Positions 7,118 to 13,959 of a stretch of DNA of 20,204 nucleotides are shown here, one piece after another. The first letter of the stretch is position 1. The number at the start of each line of letters is the position of its first letter. The translations under genes and the position numbers were made by a program. Source of the stretch: Bacteroidales bacterium UBA1035 (lineage in GTDB: Bacteria > Bacteroidota > Bacteroidia > Bacteroidales > Dysgonomonadaceae); assembly GCA_002316835.1 (NCBI GenBank), contig DCEG01000046.1:58161-78364 (forward strand), given 5' to 3'. The notes beneath the pieces are model-generated. The model was not told where the DNA came from, made no database searches, and saw nothing but the letters and a program-made list of their open reading frames with translations.

Positions 7118-8311
7118 TCAATGAATTTCACCTTTAATTGTTACAGGCGAACGGACACCCGGTTTTAATTCACCTTGCACAGCATAAAACTCTTTGCCAT
7201 TGAAAACGAGCGTTGCTCCTGCGCGGGCGATATCCGGTATTTTATCAATTACTGTCCACGAGCTAGTTTCAGTGTCAAAAACGCGGCATTCAGCATTGAA
7301 TTTATAATATTCAATCGGTTGAGTCATGTAATTTCTAGAGAATTTCAGATTTAATTGTTCTTTCTCCTCGGCAGAAATTGTAGTGTCGTATCCGATATTG
7401 TACTGCGTAGTAATGGCATCGAGAAAGATAGTGTGATTGACACCACCCAGACAAAGGATATATCGGTTATCGACGGGCATTGCCGTTGCGCCGCCTAACG
7501 AAAACGGGTTCTTTGTTGTTGGGTCGATTTTCTCGCCCACCTTTTCCCACGTTTGGGCAGAAACGTCGTAGCAAAGTACATCAGTAGCCATTGCCGGTTT
7601 TTCGGCTGCGTTTCCGCCAAAGAATCCGCCAAGCAGGTAAACGAATATTTTCCCTCTCTTTTCAACTGCCGACAAGACGGGCTGTACGCGAGGAATTCCG
7701 GGAAAATCGGGAAGCTTTGTCCACGCAGTATCGGCTTTTGCATTTATAAAATAAAGGCTGTTTGATGGTTTTCCGTTTTCATTTCCTCCGCCCAAAAAAA
7801 CCAGGTCGTTTAATGAGCAACCGGCAAAGTTATCCAAAGTGGCTGGTAATGAGACGAAAGATTCAAGTTTTACTGAATCATTTTCAGCAATAGTAACCTT
7901 GTAGCTGTTTGCCAGCGATTCGTCAGCTGTGTTTCCTCCAATCCAAAGTGTACCGTCCGAAATAGGAACAGAAACCCCATAAGCTGATTTTTGTGGCAGA
8001 TTCCCGATTTGCTTCCACATGTTTTGATGATTGTCAAACAGCATTATTTCATCGTAAAAAGCTTTCGAGCCGCCTTCAAAACCTAATTTGTCGGGGAAAT
8101 TAGCACCACCGGCCACTATCAGTTTCCCATTGATAAGAGCTGCGTATGTTGCTGATACGCCTTCGGCGAGATTGCCGTCCAGTCCCGCAACGGGTAATTG
8201 GGTTAAGTTGAGTTTTATTTGTTTGTCTTTGGTGTTACCGCACGAAATTATCATTCCAACAGAAAATATCAGAAGAGATAATTTTGTTAAGTAATTTTTT
8301 TTACGATTCAT
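7118..8311 (-). CDS. nanM: Kelch-type N-acetylneuraminate mutarotase, permuted family, lipoprotein
   Basis: Periplasmic beta-propeller that speeds conversion between the alpha-anomer of Neu5Ac, released by sialidases, and the beta form. The protein has a lipoprotein signal ending in 'GMIISC' with acyl-Cys at residue 24. Kelch repeats are visible as recurrent 'GG' turns with downstream Trp: 'NGKLIVAGGANFPD', 'LWIGGNT', 'LVFLGGGNENGKPSNSLYF', 'FVYLLGGFFGG', 'YILCLGGVNHT', and 'ETSSWTVIDKIP'. The early motif 'LIVAGGANFPDK...GFEGGSKAFYDEI' is characteristic of the YjhT-like 'cyclically permuted mutarotase' family (TIGR03548) found in Bacteroides. Length (397) fits. The start lies 3 bases after the hexosaminidase stop, which implies tight co-expression. 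The symbol is used by functional analogy with E. coli NanM. Confidence 0.87.
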   Translation of the reverse strand: MNRKKNYLTKLSLLIFSVGMIISCGNTKDKQIKLNLTQLPVAGLDGNLAEGVSATYAALINGKLIVAGGANFPDKLGFEGGSKAFYDEIMLFDNHQNMWKQIGNLPQKSAYGVSVPISDGTLWIGGNTADESLANSYKVTIAENDSVKLESFVSLPATLDNFAGCSLNDLVFLGGGNENGKPSNSLYFINAKADTAWTKLPDFPGIPRVQPVLSAVEKRGKIFVYLLGGFFGGNAAEKPAMATDVLCYDVSAQTWEKVGEKIDPTTKNPFSLGGATAMPVDNRYILCLGGVNHTIFLDAITTQYNIGYDTTISAEEKEQLNLKFSRNYMTQPIEYYKFNAECRVFDTETSSWTVIDKIPDIARAGATLVFNGKEFYAVQGELKPGVRSPVTIKGEIH

Positions 8312-8314
8312 CTC

Positions 8315-10264
8315 TTATTTCTTTTTATCCGGGCTATAAACCAATCCCTCCACCGCATTTTTGCCGTCAGGTGTTACAAATACAAAGGTAAACATCCATT
8401 TTTGTAAACGCACTTCAGACGTGCTAAATTTTCCGACTGGTAGTTTCAGCAACACTTTGTTCCAGCCTTTGTTCAGTTCAACGGAAATGGGTGGTCGAGC
8501 CTGAAAGTTTTCGTTTTTCAGCGTAATCTCGTTCGATTTTTGCGTGTGGGTGTTTTTCCAAACAGGCGGTGCAACTTCTTTATCGTTAATGAAAATGCGG
8601 CTTTCGCGATAATCCCATTTGCCTTGTGGAGGAGCTAAATCTGCTTCGGAACGGCTGTAATCCTGAGTGCTAGCCCATAATTCCACGGTTTGTGTTTTTG
8701 GCGAAAAAACATATGTGTAGGCATACGCCGTGTGGTTTTCTTGTGGTTCAGCGTAGAATGTGGGAACCAGATTTCCCCATACGTGCCGAAGGTAAATTCC
8801 GGCACCTACGGCATCACGCGAAGCGTAAGTGCTGTCGTTATAGGAATATGTTTCGGCAATTGCGGTTTCAGGCGGAAATACTTTTAGTAAATCACCATCG
8901 TTTGGAAAAGCGTCTGTTATTCGCCATTTCACGTTGGTTTGTTTAACGTAGGCAAACGGTTCATTGGCAAAAGTGCGATTTTTATGCCAAAGCATTCGGT
9001 TCTCGAAATCGAGAAAGTCTTTAAAAGTAGCATCGTTTTCGTCTGTGGGCAGATTAGTCCCGTTTTTATCATAATATTCGCTTCCGCCACCAAGCCAGGC
9101 TCGCTCGGCAAAGGCAAGCATCGATGGATAGAAGTTATTTTGCAGTATAATTTGTTCGTCGTTGGGTAATATTCTGTCAGTCCAAATGGCGACAATACCG
9201 CCGGCTATATCGTCGCTACCTTGTTCCACATTGGCGATGCGGCTGTTATAGAGCGCAACGATATCGGCAAAAGCATCAAAGTGGTTGATGTAGTGAAAGC
9301 GCGAATCAATGGCGGGGATACCGGGTTGTGCTTTTCCGCGATAACTCCAAAGCTGTGTCATATCAATTTCGCCGGGTTTGTAGTTCCAGCCGGGATTCCA
9401 CGAGATTACTTTTTTGCCGATAGCACGAATATGAGCCACCATTTCGGGTACGAAAGCGGGGTTGGTAAACTGCACTTCATCGGTACCGATGTGGATGTAG
9501 GGAACATCGGGAAAAACATCGGTGCATATTTCGGTCATCAGTTTTTTAAGGATTTCCATCCCTTTTCCCGATTGCATATCCGCGCCCATAGCACGGACAA
9601 AAGCAGCACTGTGGCCGGGCATATCTATTTCAGGGATAAGCATCATATGATGTTGGCTACAATATTCGGCAATTTCGTGCGCTTCGGCAATGGTGTAAAA
9701 CTGTCCGTGATGGCGCTCAAAGGATAAACTGTCGTTAAGTTGCGGGAAAACTTTGCTTTCCAATCGCCAGCCCTGATTTTCGGTAAGGTGCCAGTGGAAC
9801 GTGTTGATTTTGTATTTTGAAAGCAGACGAATGTGCTTTTTAAGTTCATCCACCGACATATAACTGCGACCGATGTCGTGCATAAATCCGCGAATACGAA
9901 AAGCGGGATAATCGGTAATTTCTAGCGTTGGAATAGATTTTCCGTTTGAAGATTCTATGATTTGTGTCAGCGTTTGTTGTGCCCAGTAAATTCCTTTGCT
10001 GGTCGTAGCTTCGATAATTACGCTGTCGGAAGTGATCATGAGCCTATAGGCTTCATCGGGATTTACGACTGCTTCCGGAATTTCTGTGACTATTTTTTTA
10101 CTGATAAGCGATGGATTTATTTGTCCATTTTTCAGTTTATGTTTTTCACTGTTAATTAAAGTTTGCTGTGGTTTGGGTAATAAATACAACTCTTCTGACA
10201 CCTTTTCGATAGAACAGGAGAGGAGCAGAAGTGAGAACAGTATAACGAAATTTTGTTTTCTCAT
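8315..10264 (-). CDS. GH20 beta-N-acetylhexosaminidase, lipoprotein
   Basis: Exo-acting glycosidase that removes terminal GlcNAc or GalNAc from glycans by substrate-assisted catalysis, probably anchored by lipid in the cell envelope. Start at 10264 gives MRKQNFVILFSLLLLSCS, an SPII signal with acyl-Cys at 17; the upstream ATG at 10339 would hide it inside a 25-residue extension and is rejected. A GH20b-type domain (about 25-115) precedes the TIM barrel (about 120-450) with 'IRGFMHDIGRSYMSVDELKK', 'NTFHWHLTENQGWRLE', 'LIPEIDMPGHSAAF' and the catalytic Asp-Glu pair in 'HIGTDEVQ' (D262/E263). The last 170-180 residues look like a beta-sandwich ('KVLLKLPVGKF', 'RIFINDKEVAPPVW'). Total 649 residues. 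It is the second operon gene, as NahA-like enzymes are in Tannerella nan clusters, which suits the removal of sugars beneath sialic acid on N- and O-glycans. Confidence 0.92.
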   Translation of the reverse strand: MRKQNFVILFSLLLLSCSIEKVSEELYLLPKPQQTLINSEKHKLKNGQINPSLISKKIVTEIPEAVVNPDEAYRLMITSDSVIIEATTSKGIYWAQQTLTQIIESSNGKSIPTLEITDYPAFRIRGFMHDIGRSYMSVDELKKHIRLLSKYKINTFHWHLTENQGWRLESKVFPQLNDSLSFERHHGQFYTIAEAHEIAEYCSQHHMMLIPEIDMPGHSAAFVRAMGADMQSGKGMEILKKLMTEICTDVFPDVPYIHIGTDEVQFTNPAFVPEMVAHIRAIGKKVISWNPGWNYKPGEIDMTQLWSYRGKAQPGIPAIDSRFHYINHFDAFADIVALYNSRIANVEQGSDDIAGGIVAIWTDRILPNDEQIILQNNFYPSMLAFAERAWLGGGSEYYDKNGTNLPTDENDATFKDFLDFENRMLWHKNRTFANEPFAYVKQTNVKWRITDAFPNDGDLLKVFPPETAIAETYSYNDSTYASRDAVGAGIYLRHVWGNLVPTFYAEPQENHTAYAYTYVFSPKTQTVELWASTQDYSRSEADLAPPQGKWDYRESRIFINDKEVAPPVWKNTHTQKSNEITLKNENFQARPPISVELNKGWNKVLLKLPVGKFSTSEVRLQKWMFTFVFVTPDGKNAVEGLVYSPDKKK

Positions 10265-10352
10265 TGTAAGATGTCGATAACTGAAAACTGAACTCACGTT
10301 TAAAATATTGTGTGAATAATCTAAATGGTTACGAATCAAATAGAGAATAAAG

Positions 10353-11522
10353 TTATTTTTTTATTTCCTCCAATGTTTTCCATATCTGATATAACCCACG
10401 TGGAATATGAAAACAACCTTTCCACTTTCCACCTTTCAGATCAAGCAGAACTTCACCTTGACGATTTAGATATCCCCACCATTCGGGAAATTCGGGATCT
10501 TTAAAATGTGTCCATGTATAATCGTGTACTTCTTCGAACCATTTGAGGCATTCTTCCGATCCGGTGAGCTGATAACCTTTTATGAGCGATATGAGTGTTT
10601 CGATATGAACCCACCAAAGTTTCTGATCCCACTCCAGTTGTTGAGGTGGAAACCCTTTTCTGTCCATGAAGTAGAATATACCACCATGTTCTTTGTCCCA
10701 TCCGTAGTCAATCATTCTTAGGGTGATTTTTACGGCTTTGTCAATCAAATCGCGACGATTGAGTCGTACACCCAAATCCATAATAAACCACATGGCTTCA
10801 ATAGCATGTCCCGGATTTATAAGTCTTCCGTCGAAAGTATCCGACAACGTGCCGTCAGTATTTACATTTTCGACAATAATGTCTCCTAATTCAGGGCGGT
10901 AAAATACCTCCAGCACTTCGTGTAGGCATTCGTCTATGGTTTTTTTCAGAATTTTTTCGTCGAGAAGATGCTCTATTTCGAGTGCGAGATTACAAAGGAT
11001 CATCGGAAGTGAAAATGATTTTAGTTGCCGAGTTCCAGGATGAGTTTTATCCCACTTCCCTTTGGGATGATCTTTTTTAGACAAAACGATTTCGAACGTC
11101 TTTCTGGCAATATCGGCGTACTCCTGATTTCCGGTGGCAAGGCTCAATTGTCCGAATGCCATTGTAGCAAACGTGTACGAGAAGATATTGTAAGGCTCAA
11201 CCAAGGGATTTCCTTGTCTGTCAAGTGAGAAATACCAGTTAAGTTTTCCGTCGTGACCGTATTTTCTCAGAAATTCGGCTCCCTGAACGGCACAGTCGAG
11301 CCATTCCTGACGTTTTTCGAACTTATTATACAACATCGAAAACATCCATACCTGGCGTCCCTGAAGCCATACAAATTTGTCGGTATCGAAAATATTACCT
11401 TCCCTGTCTAAACAGGTAAAATATCCTCCATATTCGTGGTCTTGCGACTTTTGAAGCCAAAAAGGGAGAATATTGTCTAAAAGTTCGCCTTTGTATTGTT
11501 GTTTAATTTGTTCAAATTTCAT
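10353..11522 (-). CDS. nanE: N-acylglucosamine 2-epimerase
   Basis: Cytoplasmic (alpha/alpha)6-barrel enzyme of the AGE/renin-binding-protein family that interconverts ManNAc and GlcNAc, feeding the product of the lyase into amino-sugar metabolism. Family residues are visible: R56 in 'WLQGRQVWMF', H239 in 'INPGHAIEAMWF' and H372 in 'GCFHIPRGLYQ', plus the HPGTRQLKSFSLPM segment (161-174) and 'HGGIFYFMDRKG'. Length of 389 matches the family (about 390-400). It is the first gene of the operon; a -7 box and a 34-bp palindrome lie immediately upstream. This AGE-type enzyme replaces the ManNAc-6-P epimerase route, as in Bacteroides fragilis NanE. GlcNAc would then need a kinase, which is not in the nan operon itself. 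The related mannose or cellobiose epimerases are less likely given the neighbours. Confidence 0.92.
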   Translation of the reverse strand: MKFEQIKQQYKGELLDNILPFWLQKSQDHEYGGYFTCLDREGNIFDTDKFVWLQGRQVWMFSMLYNKFEKRQEWLDCAVQGAEFLRKYGHDGKLNWYFSLDRQGNPLVEPYNIFSYTFATMAFGQLSLATGNQEYADIARKTFEIVLSKKDHPKGKWDKTHPGTRQLKSFSLPMILCNLALEIEHLLDEKILKKTIDECLHEVLEVFYRPELGDIIVENVNTDGTLSDTFDGRLINPGHAIEAMWFIMDLGVRLNRRDLIDKAVKITLRMIDYGWDKEHGGIFYFMDRKGFPPQQLEWDQKLWWVHIETLISLIKGYQLTGSEECLKWFEEVHDYTWTHFKDPEFPEWWGYLNRQGEVLLDLKGGKWKGCFHIPRGLYQIWKTLEEIKK

Positions 11523-11578
11523 TTTTGTGAGTTATGAAATCTAAGATTTGTTTTCTTTTATTGTGAAATTACTTAAAG

Positions 11579-11612
11579 AGCACATTATTTTAAATATTTA
11601 AAATAATGTGCT
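11579..11612. promoter_or_regulatory. Perfect 34-bp palindrome, probable operator of the sialic acid operon
   Basis: The half-site AGCACATTATTTTAAAT (11579-11595) is followed directly by its exact inverse to 11612, with no mismatch and no spacer. On the minus strand the palindrome begins 4 bases after the -7 box (11617-11624), so it covers the predicted transcription start and early leader, the classic place for a repressor operator. It has only AT-rich pairing and no T-run, so a terminator is unlikely. No regulator gene is in the window. Confidence 0.6.
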
Positions 11613-11616
11613 TGCA

Positions 11617-11624
11617 CAAATATA
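11617..11624 (-). promoter_or_regulatory. -7 box of the sialic acid operon
   Basis: The minus strand reads TATATTTG (TAnnTTTG consensus), 95 bases upstream of the epimerase start codon at 11522. No canonical -33 box is evident, which would suit a regulated promoter. Confidence 0.5.
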
Positions 11625-11652
11625 AATAAAATTTATTATACGAGGTGAATAT

Positions 11653-11669
11653 AATTAAAATATTTAATT
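11653..11669. promoter_or_regulatory. Second AT-rich inverted repeat upstream of the -7 box
   Basis: AATTAAA-ATA-TTTAATT is a 17-base inverted repeat sharing the AAATATTTA-like core of the 34-bp palindrome. It lies about 30 bases upstream of the -7 box, where an activator or second repressor dimer could bind. AT-rich DNA makes chance palindromes more likely. Confidence 0.3.
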
Positions 11670-11730
11670 CACTTTTTTAGCGTTTCGTAGCCGAGAAAAG
11701 AAAAGTCTACCTTAGAGTTCATAATACAAG

Positions 11731-11780
11731 AAAAAATAAGAGGAATATGCTTTGGGTATCGACCCTGAATAGACCTTATT
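11731..11780 (-). terminator. Possible terminator after the murU-like gene
   Basis: The minus strand has AATAAG (from 11780) pairing with CTTATT (to 11735), enclosing GGGT-CGAT-ACCC, then T6. It begins just after the nucleotidyltransferase stop. Pairing is short and the loop is large, so the call is tentative. Confidence 0.35.
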
Positions 11781-11781
11781 G

Positions 11782-12510
11782 CTATTTTACAAAGGTTTCA
11801 GCTTCAGTTATCGAGTCAATTTTTCCGACATCAATAAGTTGAAGATTTGGTGGGATATACCCGCAAATTTTTTCTTTATTACAAACAGATAAATAAAAGT
11901 CGATAATGGAAAATTTGTCGGAAAAAAGATTGAAATAAGAAAAAATTTGAGGATTGATAATATGAATTCCCGAAAAAGCTAATTTTTGGTGTTTGGTGTT
12001 GTCAAAATTGAAATAAGGTGATTTCACTTCTCCCGTTTTTTCATTTATCCAGCCTTTCAGTCGATTGTTCACGTTGAAAAGCAGGTAGCGCGAGGTTTCT
12101 CGTTTACTGACAACGAGTGTTGCTATTGCTGTGTTTTTCAGATGTTGTTCATAAAGATTTCTCAAATCTATATTCGAAAGAATATCCACGTTGTGGATTA
12201 GAAATGGCTTTTCGTCGTCGAAAAACCACGATGCCTTTTTTATGCCGCCGCCTGTATCGAGGAGTTGCTCGCGTTCGTCGGAAAATTCAATGCGGATGTC
12301 GAAATTATCGTTGGCTTGCACGTAATCGATAATTTGCTCCGCAAAATGGTGTACGTTAATGATTATTTCATCAAAGCCGGCAGATTTCAACTTCTGAATC
12401 GTATGCCACAACAATGGCTTTCCCCCAACTGGAACCATTGCCTTCGGCATCGTATCGGTTAGTGGCTTCAGTCGGGTACCGAGGCCGGCAGCGAAAATCA
12501 TTGCTTTCAT
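11782..12510 (-). CDS. murU: MurU-like sugar-1-phosphate nucleotidyltransferase
   Basis: Cytoplasmic nucleotidyltransferase of the NTP_transferase fold (242 residues). It opens with the signature 'FAAGLGTRLKPLTDTMPKAM' (activating Arg13 and Lys23), followed by 'VGGKPLLWHTI', 'IIINVHHFAEQI', 'LLDTGGGIKKA' and the metal-binding 'FLIHNVDIL' (D109). These features and the short length match MurU, which turns MurNAc-1-phosphate into UDP-MurNAc in the anabolic recycling route of Pseudomonas and others. The gene begins 14 bases after the stop of an AmgK-like kinase, exactly the pairing expected for the AmgK-MurU pathway. A GlcNAc-1-P, mannose-1-P or glucose-1-P specificity cannot be ruled out from sequence alone, but those enzymes are usually longer or lack this kinase partner. 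Confidence 0.75.
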   Translation of the reverse strand: MKAMIFAAGLGTRLKPLTDTMPKAMVPVGGKPLLWHTIQKLKSAGFDEIIINVHHFAEQIIDYVQANDNFDIRIEFSDEREQLLDTGGGIKKASWFFDDEKPFLIHNVDILSNIDLRNLYEQHLKNTAIATLVVSKRETSRYLLFNVNNRLKGWINEKTGEVKSPYFNFDNTKHQKLAFSGIHIINPQIFSYFNLFSDKFSIIDFYLSVCNKEKICGYIPPNLQLIDVGKIDSITEAETFVK

Positions 12511-12524
12511 GTTCGGCTAACAGG

Positions 12525-13949
12525 TTAGTTTCTTGATTTGAATTCCTGCTCCAAATTTTGTTCCCGATGTACCAGCGACACTCTTATCCCGAATTTCTTC
12601 GAAATATGTTCTGCCATTTTCTGGGCAGCATAAACCGACCGGTGCTGACCACCTGTACAACCAAAAGAAACCATAAGGTTAGTGAAGTTCCGTTCGATAT
12701 ATCGTCTCACGTGACTGTCCACGAGAGGATAAATATTATCTAAGAATATTTTCATTTCACCATCGTCTTCCAGAAATTTAATAACTGAATCATCTAACCC
12801 TGTTACGTTATTATATCGCTCGAATTTACCCGGATTATTGATTGCACGACAATCGAATACGTATCCACCACCGTTCCCCGATGCATCGTTAGGTATTCCT
12901 TTTTTATAAGCAAAACTAAACACGCGCACTTCAAGCTCACGCTTTTGTGTATCGGCAAACTGCTTCAAATTAATCATTTCGTGCAGTATTTTTGTCAAGT
13001 ACGGATATTCGTCGAATCCGTCTTTAAGCAGTTCCCGAAGGTTGTTGAGGGCAAACGGAATACTCTGAATAAAGTGTGGTTTCTTTTCAAAATAACCTCT
13101 GAACCCGTAGGCTCCAAGTACTTGTAAAGTGCGGAACAACACAAATAAACGAAGTTTTTTTATGAATTTGGCTTCGTCAACCTCCCTGTACTTTTTGAGT
13201 GAGGCGATATATGTTTTAATAAGCTCATCGCGTAAATCATCGGGGAAATTAGCTTTTGCCTGCCATAAAAAAGAAGCTACGTCGTAATAAACCGGTCCTT
13301 TTCGCCCTCCCTGATAATCGATAAAGTAAGGATCCCCATCGACCAGCATTACGTTGCGCGACTGAAAATCGCGATACAAAAACGTGTCCGACTCATCCTG
13401 AAGCAGGTGTTGGGCCAGTTTATCGAAATCGTTTTCCAGAAGATCTTCCTGAAATTCCATTTCAGTAGTTTTCAGAAAGTTGTATTTGAAATAGTTCAAA
13501 TCCCAGTAGACAGAGCGGGAATTAAATTCGGCTTGGGGGTAGCATACACTAAAATCCAGTTCTTTTGCTCCTAAAACCTGAAAATCGGCTAACTTGGCAA
13601 CAGTTTTATGGAGTACTTCTTTCTCCTCAGCACTGAAAACGCCTGTTAACCTTCCAGCTTTAATTGTATCAAATAAAACGGTATCACCTAGATCTTCCTG
13701 AATATAAAACATTTCGTCATCAGAAACCGAAAGAACCTGCGGAGTATTCAATTTTTGTTTGTGAAAATGACGCGATAATTCGATAAAAGCGTGGTTTTCT
13801 TCTTTTGATTGTCCAAAAACACCGATGAGGGAAATATCTTCTTGCTTTAATCGGTAATACCTTCGGTTGGACCCCGACGAGGGCAAGGGTTCTATTTGAG
13901 GGTTTGACTTTCCGGTATAATCTTTAAATAACTGTACTAACTCTTTCAT
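12525..13949 (-). CDS. AmgK-like anomeric sugar kinase fused to a RapZ C-terminal domain
   Basis: Two-domain cytoplasmic protein. Residues 1 to about 325 form an aminoglycoside-phosphotransferase-type kinase: 'SSGSNRRYYRL' (nucleotide loop, 24-34), 'YIQEDLGDTVLFD' (82-94), the catalytic loop 'YRDFQSRNVM' (D194, N199) and the metal loop 'FIDYQGGRKGPVYYD' (D211). This resembles AmgK, which phosphorylates C1 of MurNAc and GlcNAc. Residues about 338-465 match the RapZ/YvcJ C-terminal domain: 'FSFAYKKGIP', 'YVFDCRAINNP', 'TGLDDSV' and 'VSFGCTGGQHRSVYAAQKMA' (C431-R437). The P-loop N-terminal domain of full RapZ is absent. In E. coli the equivalent domain binds glucosamine-6-phosphate and the GlmZ/GlmY RNAs. 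The gene lies between nadE (10-base gap) and the murU-like gene (14-base gap). The fusion recurs in Bacteroidetes, as far as I know; the role of the second domain here is untested. Confidence 0.85.
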   Translation of the reverse strand: MKELVQLFKDYTGKSNPQIEPLPSSGSNRRYYRLKQEDISLIGVFGQSKEENHAFIELSRHFHKQKLNTPQVLSVSDDEMFYIQEDLGDTVLFDTIKAGRLTGVFSAEEKEVLHKTVAKLADFQVLGAKELDFSVCYPQAEFNSRSVYWDLNYFKYNFLKTTEMEFQEDLLENDFDKLAQHLLQDESDTFLYRDFQSRNVMLVDGDPYFIDYQGGRKGPVYYDVASFLWQAKANFPDDLRDELIKTYIASLKKYREVDEAKFIKKLRLFVLFRTLQVLGAYGFRGYFEKKPHFIQSIPFALNNLRELLKDGFDEYPYLTKILHEMINLKQFADTQKRELEVRVFSFAYKKGIPNDASGNGGGYVFDCRAINNPGKFERYNNVTGLDDSVIKFLEDDGEMKIFLDNIYPLVDSHVRRYIERNFTNLMVSFGCTGGQHRSVYAAQKMAEHISKKFGIRVSLVHREQNLEQEFKSRN

Positions 13950-13959
13950 TATGATTATA

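Noticed and set aside
9221..9727. Plus-strand 168-codon frame
   Set aside because: Antisense shadow of the GH20 catalytic domain; no independent support.
10265..10339. Longer N-terminus for the hexosaminidase starting at 10339
   Set aside because: It would bury the lipoprotein signal peptide; start at 10264 exposes it directly.
11579..11612. Palindrome as an intrinsic terminator
   Set aside because: AT-only stem core, no following T-run on the minus strand, and it lies downstream of a -7 box and upstream of the first operon gene.
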